Shown here one piece after another: positions 1 through 9,521 of a DNA stretch of 45,209 nucleotides. Each line of letters starts with the position of its first letter. Positions within the stretch are counted from its first letter, which is position 1. The position numbers and the translations under genes are program-made. Source of the DNA: Planctomycetota bacterium (GTDB taxonomy: Bacteria; Planctomycetota; JACQVV01); assembly GCA_016209595.1 (NCBI GenBank), contig JACQVV010000119.1:1-45209 (forward strand), given 5' to 3'. Under the pieces are notes generated by a model. The model was not told the DNA's origin, made no database searches, and saw only the letters and a program-made list of their open reading frames with translations.

Positions 1-650
<650 letters not shown>

Positions 651-816
651 TCAGGCAACTCCCGGGCCAGAACCCGATGCGCGGGATTCTCCGCTCCGGC
701 GAGCGATTCCGCGTGCGAAAGATCATGCCAGGCGGGGAATTCTCCCCAGCGGGTTCCCGCCAGTGAGCAGCCGAGCCCGGCCATTTCCAGCCGCACGTCG
801 CGGAGGGAGTCCCTCG

Positions 817-3800
817 TCACCTCGCGACGAGGAGCGCCTGCCGCAGCGACCGGATGCGCCCGCCGTCCCGGCTCTTGTCGAATCCATCCGAGGCATGAAG
901 TACGTCCAGACTCAGGAGACGGCTCCTCGCGGCCCCTGTCCCGTTTTCCCCAGGTCGAGCGAGGCTCTCGAGGGCAATGGCGATCGTGTTGGGGCCGGTG
1001 TCGTCGAGGATGGAGCGGGGAAGGTAGAGGTGGTCGGGCGTCACTCCTTCGGGCACCCACGCGCCCCGTATCCCGCGGTAGCCCGAATCTGTCTTCAGAG
1101 ATTCGTCGTCGGAGATCCAGCGTCCGATGAGGATGCCGTTCACGAAGATCGTTCCGATGAGCCCCTCCCCTTCCAGAGCCAGCACCAGCGGGGCCTCGTA
1201 TCGGCGGTCGGGGAGCGTCCGGCCATCGAAGGCGACTCGATACCAGACCGTCTCGCCCGCCAAGAGGTCCAGGGGGAATGATGCACTTTCGGCGTTCGGC
1301 GGTTCGGCCGCGGCGGCGAAGCCCGCGCGTTCGCCGAGGAGGCCGGCTTCGTACGTCCAGGGTCCGTCCAGACGGACCGCCGACAGGCCCAGCGGCGAGG
1401 AGAGACGGGCCTCACCCCAGAGCCCGCGGGGATAGGCGATTTGCAAGGCGGGAAGGTCCAGGACAAGGGGCACCGGCGGGATCTCGAAGTTCGAATGGCC
1501 CCAGATCTGCACCCGGAATGCGAGGACGTTCTCGCCGGCCCTCAAGTGGTCGGTCGGGATTCGCATCTCGAGGGCATGCCGGGAGAGTCGGGACCGGCCC
1601 ATCGGGAATTCCGTCCCGATGAAATGTCCGTTGAGGTATCCCGAGACGATACCCGCCGCCTCCGCAACCTGAAGGGTCATCGTGGACCGCGGGACGTCTT
1701 CGAGCGAGAACCGCGTTCGGTACCAGGCGTGGCCCCGGTAGATGCCCAAGGTTTCGAGCGACTCGGGGCCGCCCGAGGTCCGCCGCCAGCCGGAGTCGTC
1801 GAAGCGCGGCTCGCTCTCGCCCGGGACGAGCTGCTCCCGGAGCCGGGTCCCCGCCGGCAGGGGCGGGACTTCGGGAAAGACCGGGCTCTCGCGAAATCCG
1901 CCCAGCCAGACACCAGCCTCGGGGATCGCTCTCCCGCGGAGAGTCCGATCGCCGGCGGCCACGGACAGGGGAGTCCAGGGGCCCAGGACGAGCACCTGTC
2001 CGTCCAACCGATCGTCCCACTCGGCTTCGATCCTCACAGAATCGTCGCTCTCCGGGACGATCCCCAGCGCGAACGCGGCGTCGGACAGGAGCCAGGTCCG
2101 CCCGCGGGGGTCCTCGATCTTCCAGAGACGTTCCGCCTCCGCGGTGGTCGTGATGAGAACCACGAGGCGCCGGCCGGCGGGGAGATCGAGGACGAGGACA
2201 CGATCGGGCGAGTGGCGGTAGGTCCAGGTCCAGCGGTCCCCCTCGGTCCGCAGAGTCGATCCCTCGAGGAGGTCCAGCGCGACCGTCGAGCCTTCCGGGA
2301 TTCGATCGAGGGCGAGCTCCCCCTCGGACCCCGGCTCGCCCGAAAGCACCAGGACGCAGCGGGCGTCCGTCTCGAACCGGGTGAAGATCTCGCTCGTCGA
2401 ATAGAGGAGCCGCGGGAGGTTCTCGCCCAGCGGGAGTCCGTGGACCAGGAGCGTCTCGGTCCAGCGCTCATACGGAACGGTCCCCGCCCGCCCGGCCCCG
2501 CTCGGCACTACGAGACTGGTGAAGCGGGGCCAGGTTTCTCCCCGGACCGTCACCGTCGTCTCGAGGCTTCGGTCCGTCTGATTGAGGAGGCCGAAGAACA
2601 AGCTCCCCCGGCTCTCGAGCCAGTAGACGGAGCGTCCCTCTCCCTCCTCCGAGCCGATCTGTGGGTTCGACACAGAGAGGGTATCCGACGTGCGGTCGGG
2701 TCCGGTGCGTTCCGCTCGTCCGGCGGGGGCGAGTTCGGGGGACAGTGCCGCGAAGTGGTGGGCCGCGCGCCGGACGCGGTAGTACTCGTCCCGGAGCTGT
2801 CCTCGCGCCGAAATCGGGCTCCGATAGTCGATTTGCCCGCCGAAGTGGCTCACCCGCAGGTCGCGCAAGCTTCCGAACACGTTTTCCGGAGTGAGCCCGT
2901 CGGAGAGCGAGAAATCGAGCGCCATCCCGTTCTCGTACCCCCACACCGGGAAGCCGGCAAAGTTGAACAGGTTGACGCCGTCCATCCCGGAATGAAGGAC
3001 ACGGGCCATCCGGGTCGCCGTGCGCTCGGTCTCCGAGACGAGGCTCGGCATGTCCACGTATCGACCCTCGTGCGCGCTCGAGTCGTGCATCGTGTCGAGC
3101 GAGTCGAAGCAACGCCGCTCGATCGAACTCGTCGGTCGAACGTCGTAGAGATTCGGGCAGGGGATCACACCTTCGACGTCTCCGGTTCCGTCCCAGGTCA
3201 CGCCATTGCCCGTCGCGGTGGTGATAGGCACCGTGATCCCGTCGGCCCTCACGATGTCGCGCAACGCGGCAAGGAAGGCGGGGACATCGGGACTTTTCCC
3301 CAGCCTGTAGATCCGGCGGAACAGGGCGTACCAGTCGTGCTCGTTGCCGATCGCGTAGAGCACCACGCACCCGCCGTCCTCGCGGAGCTGGTGCCGGCGG
3401 ACGATTTCATTGAGTCGGTCGAAGTATCTCTCGACCGGAGCGAGGAAGTCCGGGTCGGCCTCCAGGACGCGGACTCGTCCGTCGGGGACGCGAAGAGCCT
3501 CATCCGAGGTCCGGACGAAGAGCCACGCCGGAAGTCCGCCTCCGTCCGTCTCATTGCAGATGTAGGGCCCGGGACGGACGTAGACGTACATCCCGTGGGC
3601 CTCGCAGAGCGTGAAGAAACGCTCCAGGTCGGCGCGCGCGCTCGAGAAATCCCAAGACCCCGGCTCCGGTTCGTGAACGTTCCAGGCGACGTAGAGGTCG
3701 ATCGTGTTCAGCCCCGCGCGCCGGAGAAGGAGGAGCCTCCTCTCCCACTCCGCCGGGGGAACGCGGTAGGTCGAAAACGTGCCGGCCAGAAGGAGCTCGT

Positions 3801-3921
3801 GCTTCCCCCTCAGCCGGAAGCCGTTCCGGTCGTATTCGACGGCGCCCCCCTGGGCCCTGGTCGGGGCGAGACACGCCGCGAAGACGAAGAGTGTCGCGGC
3901 CAGACTCTGCGCTTGTCGCAT
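817..3921 (-). CDS. Secreted GH35-like beta-galactosidase
   Basis: 1034 residues. It probably removes terminal beta-linked galactose (or a related sugar) outside the cytoplasm. The ATG at 3921 has GGAG about 7 bases upstream and gives a signal peptide (MRQAQSLAATLFVFAACLAP, cut near TRAQ-G). The (beta/alpha)8 domain follows at once: FRLRGKHELLLAGTFSTYR, GLNTIDLYVAWNVHEP at about 71-84 and VRPGPYICNE at about 115-124. The acid/base Glu lies in AIGNEHDW (about Glu194), and SLVSETE is a possible nucleophile region. The C-terminal third has two jelly-roll, galactose-binding-like segments (GYLNGHFIGTEF and VNGILIGRWISDD), as in large GH35 enzymes. An upstream in-frame GTG would give a longer protein without a clean signal peptide. 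The family call is firm; the substrate is inferred. The gene diverges from the kinase gene. Confidence 0.85.
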   Translation of the reverse strand: MRQAQSLAATLFVFAACLAPTRAQGGAVEYDRNGFRLRGKHELLLAGTFSTYRVPPAEWERRLLLLRRAGLNTIDLYVAWNVHEPEPGSWDFSSARADLERFFTLCEAHGMYVYVRPGPYICNETDGGGLPAWLFVRTSDEALRVPDGRVRVLEADPDFLAPVERYFDRLNEIVRRHQLREDGGCVVLYAIGNEHDWYALFRRIYRLGKSPDVPAFLAALRDIVRADGITVPITTATGNGVTWDGTGDVEGVIPCPNLYDVRPTSSIERRCFDSLDTMHDSSAHEGRYVDMPSLVSETERTATRMARVLHSGMDGVNLFNFAGFPVWGYENGMALDFSLSDGLTPENVFGSLRDLRVSHFGGQIDYRSPISARGQLRDEYYRVRRAAHHFAALSPELAPAGRAERTGPDRTSDTLSVSNPQIGSEEGEGRSVYWLESRGSLFFGLLNQTDRSLETTVTVRGETWPRFTSLVVPSGAGRAGTVPYERWTETLLVHGLPLGENLPRLLYSTSEIFTRFETDARCVLVLSGEPGSEGELALDRIPEGSTVALDLLEGSTLRTEGDRWTWTYRHSPDRVLVLDLPAGRRLVVLITTTAEAERLWKIEDPRGRTWLLSDAAFALGIVPESDDSVRIEAEWDDRLDGQVLVLGPWTPLSVAAGDRTLRGRAIPEAGVWLGGFRESPVFPEVPPLPAGTRLREQLVPGESEPRFDDSGWRRTSGGPESLETLGIYRGHAWYRTRFSLEDVPRSTMTLQVAEAAGIVSGYLNGHFIGTEFPMGRSRLSRHALEMRIPTDHLRAGENVLAFRVQIWGHSNFEIPPVPLVLDLPALQIAYPRGLWGEARLSSPLGLSAVRLDGPWTYEAGLLGERAGFAAAAEPPNAESASFPLDLLAGETVWYRVAFDGRTLPDRRYEAPLVLALEGEGLIGTIFVNGILIGRWISDDESLKTDSGYRGIRGAWVPEGVTPDHLYLPRSILDDTGPNTIAIALESLARPGENGTGAARSRLLSLDVLHASDGFDKSRDGGRIRSLRQALLVAR

Positions 3922-4048
3922 GTCGTCTCCTTCTCGTAGGGCGACGACCAGCAGACCAGATCCCGGCCCCCGTTTCAACTCGCGGCCACGGACGAGGATT
4001 TCGGCTCTTCTCCTGGTCACCGCCACATGGCCCGACGTGGACTCCAAG

Positions 4049-4077
4049 TTGTCTCCTGAGCGCGATCTTGGTACAAG
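4049..4077 (+). promoter_or_regulatory. Candidate sigma70-type promoter of the Ser/Thr kinase gene
   Basis: TTGTCT (4049-4054), a 17-base spacer and TACAAG (4072-4077). Transcription would start near 4084, giving a leader of about 22 bases that contains the GGAGGT ribosome site before the ATG at 4106. Both boxes match the consensus at 4 of 6 positions. Confidence 0.45.
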
Positions 4078-4105
4078 CAACGGAGTGGATCGAGGGAGGT
4101 CGGTC

Positions 4106-6784
4106 ATGGAAGATCCCGCAGCGGAGAAGGCCCAGGAGCGGTCTCCTCACCCTCTCGGCAAGGAGACGATCCAGAAGGAGCTCCAGCGGCTCCTTCTGGG
4201 TTCCTCGCTCGGAAAGACCGGGCAGGAGGAATTTCCGTCCACCCAGGTGGACGATCGGGGGTGCTCCCTCGGAGAGTCCGTCCCCCTGCCGGACCAACTG
4301 GGGCGCTATCCGATCGTCGGGGAGCTGGGGCGGGGAGGGATGGGAAGGGTTCTTGCCGTCCGCGACGAAGACCTTGCCCGGGAGCTCGCGGCGAAGATCA
4401 TCCACAACAGTCACGACGCCGGGACCGTCACCCGGTTCGTCCTCGAAGCCCGCATCACGGGCCACCTCCAGCACCCGAACATCGTCCCGATCCACGAGAT
4501 CGGCCGGACGCCGGACGGACAGATCTACTTCACCATGAAGCGGATCGAGGGCCATAGTCTCCACGCGGTCCTCCACCGTCCCGAAACCCGTCCGCTCGGC
4601 GAGCTCCTGAGGATCTTCCTCAAGGTCTGCGATGCCGTCGCCTTCGCCCACAGCCGGGGAGTCATCCACAGAGATCTCAAGCCCGCCAACATCATGATCG
4701 GTCCGTTCGGCGAGGTGCAGGTCATGGACTGGGGCCTCGCCAAGGTGATGGGCCTCCCGGATCCGGCGGACGGAACCCTGCCCCGTCTCGACGCCGCACT
4801 CCCCCTCGTCGGCGAGGCGGCGGACGATCTCTGGAGGACTTCGGCCGGCACCGTTCTGGGCACCCCGAGCTACATGCCGCCGGAACAGGCCAGGGGCCAG
4901 ATCCAGGATCTCGACGCGCGCTCCGACCTGTACTCCCTGGGAGCGATCCTCTACGAGATCCTGACGGACCAGCCTCCGCACACCGGCGGCACCTCGGCGG
5001 AGATCCTCGAGCGAGTCCGTTCATTCCCCGTGGTGCCGCCACGCATGCGGGCGCCGGACCGGAGGGTCCCCCGCGAACTCGAGTCGATCGCCCTCAAAGC
5101 GCTCGAACCGAACCCGGACAGTCGCTACCAGGAAGTGCCCTTGCTCCAGGCCGATCTCGAGGCCTACCTCGAGAACCGGATCGTGGGGGCCGCGCGCTAC
5201 GGTCCGGCCCACATCCTCTGGAAGTGGACGAAGCGGAACCCCGCCAAGGCCGTGGCGATCCTGGCCTTCCTCCTCGCACTCGCGGGGGCGTTCTACGCGA
5301 AAGAGAGGACGGACCGCCTCGAGCTGGATGCCGCGCGCATAGAACAGGAACGGCTGGCGGGTCTTCTCCAGGAGGATGCAGCGGATCGCGGGATGGTCCG
5401 GATCCACATCTCGGCCGGATCTTACGGCGAGGCAAGACCGATCCTCACGAACGCGCTGGCCCGCCTCGAGCGCGAGAAACACCCGAGGCTCGTCGCGCGG
5501 CGGGGTCAGATCCAGGGCCAGCTGGACCGGATCGCGCGGCTCGAGAGCTTCTGGTCCCATTCGGCCATGGCCTGGTTCCGGGCCGGCGAGGAGGCGGACG
5601 AAGAGGCCGTTCGCCAGTCCCAGGAGGCGCTGGCCGCGGTCGGTATCGCGGAACATCCCGACCGCGGTTGGTGGGGGCGGCTCCCGGTCGCCGATCTCCC
5701 GCCGGCAAGGATCCGGCAAGTGCGCGAGGAGACCTATCGTCTTCTGGTCCTCCTCGCCATGCTGCGGATGAAGTCCGTCCTCCGGGACGTGGACCCCGAG
5801 AAGGGCGTGCAACCCTCCTCGTTCGAGCCGGCCGTCCAGGTGCTCGAGACGATCTGGGCCGCCGAGGAGTCGGAGTTCCCGCCTTCCCGGACGAGCCAGA
5901 TCCTCGGGCTCGTCGCCGGGAGGCTCGACCGGATGAGCCATGCGCCCTCGGAGCACGCCTTGGCGGACCACTTCTTCACCGGCCTCCTCAACTTCTTCAT
6001 CCATCAGTTCCCGAAGGACCGGTTCAGCCAGTGGGCCCAGAAATTTGCCATCTTCCTCGCCGCCGCCGGGATCGATCTCCAATCGCCGCTCGCCCAGGCC
6101 GAACGGATGCTGCGGGCCGCCGTGGGGAGGACTCCCGAGCAATACTGGCCCCCCTTCATGCTCGGTTGGACCCTGTCCGCGCGGGCCGAGAAGGAGGAGG
6201 ATCCCCGGAGGAAGAACGACCACTACCACGGCGCGGAGCTCGCCTCTTCCATCTGCGTCTCGCTCCAGCCCCGGAACCCCCGTGGGTACGAGCAGCGCGC
6301 CCTGGTCCTGGCCAGGCAGTCCACTTGCGCGACCGAACCGGATCTCGCGACGGAGCTCCGTGGGCGGGCGGAAGAGGACTCCAAGATGGCGCTCGCTCTT
6401 TCACGCGACGACGATCCCTCCACGTACTGGTCCCGCGGGGACCTGCTCCGTGAATTCGGAAACGTGCCCGAGGCATTCGGCGCCTACGTCCAGGCCCTCG
6501 AGCTCGAGAGAAACCTCCAGCAGATGTTCAGTCGCCGCAATGTCCTGGAGATCGTCCGCGCGTTCGCCTCGGATGTGATCGAGCAGAACCGCGCTGATAC
6601 GGACGCTGCCGGCCTCCTCGCGGACGCCCATTCGGTCCTCGCCCTGTTCCTCCAGGCGCTGGGCGAAAGGGAGGCCGCCCTCGAGCATGCCCGACAGGCC
6701 CTCGCGATCTCCGAGGACGATCCCCGCGCGGAGGAGATCCGGAGGCGGGCCCGGAAGGTGCTCGACGCGGGGGGCGGCGACTGA
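4106..6784 (+). CDS. Transmembrane serine/threonine protein kinase with TPR-like sensor tail
   Basis: 892 residues. The kinase phosphorylates Ser/Thr on unknown targets. The N-terminal kinase domain shows the glycine loop ELGRGGMGRV (about 73-82), the ATP-binding Lys in ELAAKII (Lys97), the catalytic loop HRDLKPANIM (Asp190) and MDWGLAK in place of DFG, then GTPSYMPPEQARG. A single membrane helix (AVAILAFLLALAGAFYA) follows at about residue 380. The remaining 490 residues or so are helical with TPR-like repeats and no enzyme motif, and probably lie outside the membrane as a binding or sensor region. The ATG at 4106 is preceded by GGAGGT about 6 bases upstream. The architecture is typical of Planctomycetota. 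The gene is convergent with the uma2 gene. Confidence 0.93.
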   Translation: MEDPAAEKAQERSPHPLGKETIQKELQRLLLGSSLGKTGQEEFPSTQVDDRGCSLGESVPLPDQLGRYPIVGELGRGGMGRVLAVRDEDLARELAAKIIHNSHDAGTVTRFVLEARITGHLQHPNIVPIHEIGRTPDGQIYFTMKRIEGHSLHAVLHRPETRPLGELLRIFLKVCDAVAFAHSRGVIHRDLKPANIMIGPFGEVQVMDWGLAKVMGLPDPADGTLPRLDAALPLVGEAADDLWRTSAGTVLGTPSYMPPEQARGQIQDLDARSDLYSLGAILYEILTDQPPHTGGTSAEILERVRSFPVVPPRMRAPDRRVPRELESIALKALEPNPDSRYQEVPLLQADLEAYLENRIVGAARYGPAHILWKWTKRNPAKAVAILAFLLALAGAFYAKERTDRLELDAARIEQERLAGLLQEDAADRGMVRIHISAGSYGEARPILTNALARLEREKHPRLVARRGQIQGQLDRIARLESFWSHSAMAWFRAGEEADEEAVRQSQEALAAVGIAEHPDRGWWGRLPVADLPPARIRQVREETYRLLVLLAMLRMKSVLRDVDPEKGVQPSSFEPAVQVLETIWAAEESEFPPSRTSQILGLVAGRLDRMSHAPSEHALADHFFTGLLNFFIHQFPKDRFSQWAQKFAIFLAAAGIDLQSPLAQAERMLRAAVGRTPEQYWPPFMLGWTLSARAEKEEDPRRKNDHYHGAELASSICVSLQPRNPRGYEQRALVLARQSTCATEPDLATELRGRAEEDSKMALALSRDDDPSTYWSRGDLLREFGNVPEAFGAYVQALELERNLQQMFSRRNVLEIVRAFASDVIEQNRADTDAAGLLADAHSVLALFLQALGEREAALEHARQALAISEDDPRAEEIRRRARKVLDAGGGD

Positions 6785-6816
6785 TCGGACCAGCGGGGCC
6801 TGGCTTTATCCACGGG

Positions 6817-7485
6817 CTAGCTCTCCACGAGCAGGTCGTAGCTCGGGAGCCCTGCGGGATCGATCTCGCGGACGAGCTTGAAACGCCTGCCCCAGACGGC
6901 GGAAGGAAGCCAGCCCCCCGCGACCGGACTCACGTCCTCGTACTCGCCGTCCCGGAGCGCGAGGATCCGGAACGCAATCTTTTCTTCTCGCGCGTCCACC
7001 AGCCAATACTCGCGGAATCCGGCCGCCGCGTAGTCCCGGATGAGCTCGACCGTGTCCTTGTGCACGGACGAGTCGCTCACGACCTCAAGGACCATATCAC
7101 CGCGCCCCACGAGCTCGATCGAACCCTCCCCCTCGGCTCGAGGGACGAGTCGCGCTTCGCTGGAACGTAGGGTCTCCCAGAGGACGAGGAAACCGTCGGG
7201 TTCGGTGCTGAGGCCCGCGGAATCGTTGGTGAGCCAGCCACCGTCCCCGAAGTACTTCCCGGTCCCGAGATCCCTCGACAAGACCTGGAGTTGGGCGTTG
7301 ATGGCGTCGACCATGATGAGATGTGTCTGGTAGTTCTGTGGTGACATCTCGATCCACACGCTCCCGTTCGAGAAGTGAACGCGCGGAGCGTTCTCTCCCA
7401 GCGTCCGGACCCACGCGCGGAAGGTCTCCAGACGCGAGATGTCGGCCGGCATCACAAGCCCGTCGATCGTCAGCGTCCCGCTCAT
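6817..7485 (-). CDS. Uma2 family (DUF820) PD-(D/E)XK nuclease-fold protein
   Basis: 222 residues, the usual length for the family. Seen: EPDGFLV (about 95-101), GRGDMVLEVVSDSS (about 127-140), KDTVELIRDYAAAGFREYWLVD (split: KD at 143, then RDYAAAG and REYWLVD). These are the Uma2 fold's acidic residues and its hallmark WLVD strand. The family is abundant in cyanobacteria and Planctomycetota and has no settled role; a DNA endonuclease activity is suspected only from the fold. There is no Shine-Dalgarno before the ATG at 7485, and a promoter sits right against the start, so translation is probably leaderless. A second, divergent uma2 gene lies at 35763-36476. Confidence 0.85.
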   Translation of the reverse strand: MSGTLTIDGLVMPADISRLETFRAWVRTLGENAPRVHFSNGSVWIEMSPQNYQTHLIMVDAINAQLQVLSRDLGTGKYFGDGGWLTNDSAGLSTEPDGFLVLWETLRSSEARLVPRAEGEGSIELVGRGDMVLEVVSDSSVHKDTVELIRDYAAAGFREYWLVDAREEKIAFRILALRDGEYEDVSPVAGGWLPSAVWGRRFKLVREIDPAGLPSYDLLVES

Positions 7486-7493
7486 CGGCAGGC

Positions 7494-7523
7494 ATTCTAT
7501 CCGGGGAGATCGAAGTCGCGCAA
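7494..7523 (-). promoter_or_regulatory. Promoter directly abutting the uma2 start (leaderless)
   Basis: On the minus strand: TTGCGC (7523-7518), an 18-base spacer and TAGAAT (7499-7494). The predicted start of transcription is near 7487 and the ATG is at 7485. No ribosome binding site is present. Confidence 0.55.
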
Positions 7524-7736
7524 ACGAGGAAGCGGGCCGGCGAGAAACCGCGAAACCCCGCGCAGTCGAGGCGCCGGGCGGAGTTTTCGATCTCCACGGC
7601 TATCCGGACCACGTGACGACGCTTCCCCGCGCACACCTCCCGAGATCGAGGACGCGCTCCTCGAGCGGCGCCGGACCGAAGGGCGGCCGGCACGCCCTCC
7701 GCACCGCCATGTGGAGATCTTCTACCTGGACGAGCC

Positions 7737-8411
7737 CTACTTGCCCAGCTGCAAGAACCATCTCCCGTCGATCTCGTGGAACTCGACGGGCTCCTCCCGG
7801 GTCAAGCCGGCCTCGTTCTTCGAGATCCACTTTGCGGTCGCCTTCTTCTCACCGACCACGAGATCGGTCATGGTCCCGCCGGAGTCCTCGGAGAGATTCA
7901 TGCCATCGGAGCTCTTGCCGGTCTCTTTCACGAACCTGTCGATGTCCGCGGCGAGGGCCCCGAGGTCCTTGACGCCGGCGACCGCGGCCTCGGCGGCCTT
8001 TGCCATCGCTTCCATGCCGCGCGGCATTCCCTCCACGTCCTTCGCGCCATGCTTCTCGAGGACCGCTTCCCACTTGCGCTTGGAGCCCTCGTCCATTCTG
8101 GCCCCCACCCACGCGACCATGTAGAGGTCGGCGAGGGTCTTCTTGCGGGAATCCGGCGTCAGGAGGGCGAAAAAACCCGCGATGTCGTTTGCCTTTCTCG
8201 CCTTCTGGATCTCGTCGAAACAACCTTGCGGCGTAGCGGCCCCGCCCGAAACGGACCCGGCGGAGCCGGGGCCGCCGGGACGGTGGCCGTCTTTCTCCCC
8301 CGAAGCGGGGCCGGAGTCGCCCGGATCTCCGGTGTCGGAGTCGCCGCAGCCGGCGGCGAGGAACGAAAGCGAGATCGACAGGGCGGCGACCGCGCGAACC
8401 GATAGACGCAT
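7737..8411 (-). CDS. Putative lipoprotein of unknown function
   Basis: 224 residues. The ATG at 8411 is preceded by GGAGAG at 7 bases. It gives a lipoprotein signal peptide ending in the lipobox LAAGC (lipidated Cys at about 22), so the protein should be anchored to a membrane outside the cytoplasm. After a Gly/Pro-rich linker (about 25-60) comes a globular domain with CFDEIQKARKANDIAGFFALLTP split around residue 65-85, which resembles SnoaL/NTF2-type or DUF4878-like domains common in lipoproteins of this kind. That resemblance is weak. The C-terminus ends in a strand-rich EIDGRWFLQLGK, typical of such folds. No enzyme motif is visible. It stands alone between the uma2 gene and the broken kinase gene, and may be co-transcribed with the latter. 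Confidence 0.75.
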   Translation of the reverse strand: MRLSVRAVAALSISLSFLAAGCGDSDTGDPGDSGPASGEKDGHRPGGPGSAGSVSGGAATPQGCFDEIQKARKANDIAGFFALLTPDSRKKTLADLYMVAWVGARMDEGSKRKWEAVLEKHGAKDVEGMPRGMEAMAKAAEAAVAGVKDLGALAADIDRFVKETGKSSDGMNLSEDSGGTMTDLVVGEKKATAKWISKNEAGLTREEPVEFHEIDGRWFLQLGK

Positions 8412-8482
8412 AGCTCTCTCTCCTAACAACCTGTGGAAAAAGTCATTTGGGCTGCGCGCGGCTCTTTCGGCCGATCTCTTCG

Positions 8483-8830
8483 TTACTCGGGCTGCGCTCC
8501 GGCCATCGTGAGTCCGAGCGAGGTCTCCTGGGTGCCGGCGAGGTGGGCGGTCCCGAAGTCCGTGACCTTCACGGTCCCGTTCCGGTCGATCATGACGTTC
8601 CCGGGCTTGATGTCGCGGTGGATCACGCCTCGCCGGTGCGCGTACTCGAGCGCGGCAAGGACTTGCAGGGCGATCGGATGGACGGCTCTGCGCGCCTCAG
8701 GTGTCGCGATCGTGACGTCGACATCGAACCCGGGAATCCAGGAATGAGCGCATCCGGCGGCACGGCAGATCACTTGCTGGCCTGCCATGCCCTCAAAGGC
8801 GCTGCCGCACTTCGGACAGATGAGCGTCAT
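8483..8830 (-). pseudogene. Broken zinc-ribbon Ser/Thr kinase gene (N-lobe missing, C-terminus cut)
   Basis: 115 residues. The first part is a treble-clef-like zinc ribbon ([10 protein letters not shown], then a Cys pair in CRAAGC). It is followed almost directly by the middle of a kinase C-lobe: [18 protein letters not shown] with the catalytic Asp, then [12 protein letters not shown]. There is no glycine loop and no ATP-binding Lys. The reading stops right after TMAGAQPE, where an intact kinase would read GTPxYMxPEQ. So both an internal deletion and a 3' truncation are visible. The promoter and a GAGGA ribosome-site-like sequence are still present, so a short product could be made, but it cannot be an active kinase. 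A deliberate short adaptor protein is a less likely alternative. Confidence 0.75.
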
Positions 8831-8852
8831 GGGGTCGAATCCTCGGTGCGCG

Positions 8853-8882
8853 AGTCTATCGCTCCTCTGGGCGAGCGATCAA
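8853..8882 (-). promoter_or_regulatory. Candidate promoter of the broken kinase gene
   Basis: On the minus strand: TTGATC (8882-8877), an 18-base spacer and TAGACT (8858-8853). Predicted transcription start near 8846, giving a leader of about 16 bases before the ATG at 8830. Confidence 0.45.
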
Positions 8883-8981
8883 CGATGTTGGGGAAAGAGA
8901 TCCGCACCGTCGCCCGGCCGAGTAGGATCCGACGCTCTGCGGGTAAGTCCACCCCCGTGTTCGAAGAGGAGGAGAAACAAC

Positions 8982-9452
8982 ATGCACAGGAATAACGGTA
9001 GACGCCTCCACGACTGGGAGGAGCCCGAGGAGCCTAGATCCGAGGATCCCGAGGACATCTTCCCGATGGACGACGTCCTGACGGACTGCGCCGGCCGGAA
9101 GCGGAAGTTCAAGATCGAGTACTGGAAGGCTCCGACCGGCCATGTCGTAGAGGCCAAGGAGGTCGGGAGGAAGACGGGCGGCTACGAGTTCCGGGCTTTC
9201 GACTCGTCCCATCCGGGGCTCGCCTTGGGTGAACTTCGGCGGAAGATGAATCAGGAGCTGTCGCGGAGATATGTCGAGAAGAAAGGCGCAAGCTGGTGCC
9301 CCCGTCACGACGAGCTCCGGGGCAGGATCACGATGGCAGATGGCGCTCCTGCCTTCGTGATCGACGGTCAGCTCTTGACCCTCGAAGAGTTCGGGCAGCT
9401 CCTTTGTGTCTGCGAGGGGTGGAACTTCTACTTCCGGTTCGAGGGGCACTAG
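8982..9452 (+). CDS. Uncharacterised 156-residue protein, first gene of coupled cassette
   Basis: 156 residues. The ATG at 8982 has a strong GGAGGAGA ribosome site about 6 bases upstream. The N-terminal 30 residues are very acidic (WEEPEEPRSEDPEDIF). A central basic region (GRKRKFKIEYWKAPTG) and a C-terminal motif follow; the latter reads VIDGQLLTLEEFGQLL then EGWNFYFRFEG. From memory, a similar 'VIDGR..tweEFGrmL..yEGf' motif occurs in small bacterial proteins assigned to a DUF (possibly DUF7713), but I cannot verify this. There is no signal peptide or membrane helix, so it is probably cytoplasmic. Its stop is only 3 bases before a possible GTG start of the next gene, so it is almost certainly the first gene of a four-gene operon ending in an AlbA_2/HATPase protein. 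Function unknown. Confidence 0.8.
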   Translation: MHRNNGRRLHDWEEPEEPRSEDPEDIFPMDDVLTDCAGRKRKFKIEYWKAPTGHVVEAKEVGRKTGGYEFRAFDSSHPGLALGELRRKMNQELSRRYVEKKGASWCPRHDELRGRITMADGAPAFVIDGQLLTLEEFGQLLCVCEGWNFYFRFEGH

Positions 9453-9521
9453 CCGGTGGCGCAACCTCGACGATCCGGTGAAGGGAGTGGGGTCGCGTCG
9501 CGAGGCGACCGTCGTCCGGCC

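Noticed and set aside
1441..3939. Long plus-strand open reading of 832 codons opposite the GH35 gene
   Set aside because: It is antisense to a gene with clear family motifs; it is rich in Arg/Pro/Glu without domain character, as expected for an antisense frame in very GC-rich DNA.
6785..6816. Rho-independent terminator between the convergent kinase and uma2 genes
   Set aside because: Only a weak CCAG/CTGG pairing and no T-run on either strand.
7486..7736. Possible plus-strand C-terminal fragment ending HRHVEIFYLDEPYLPS
   Set aside because: Too short and without start or family signal.
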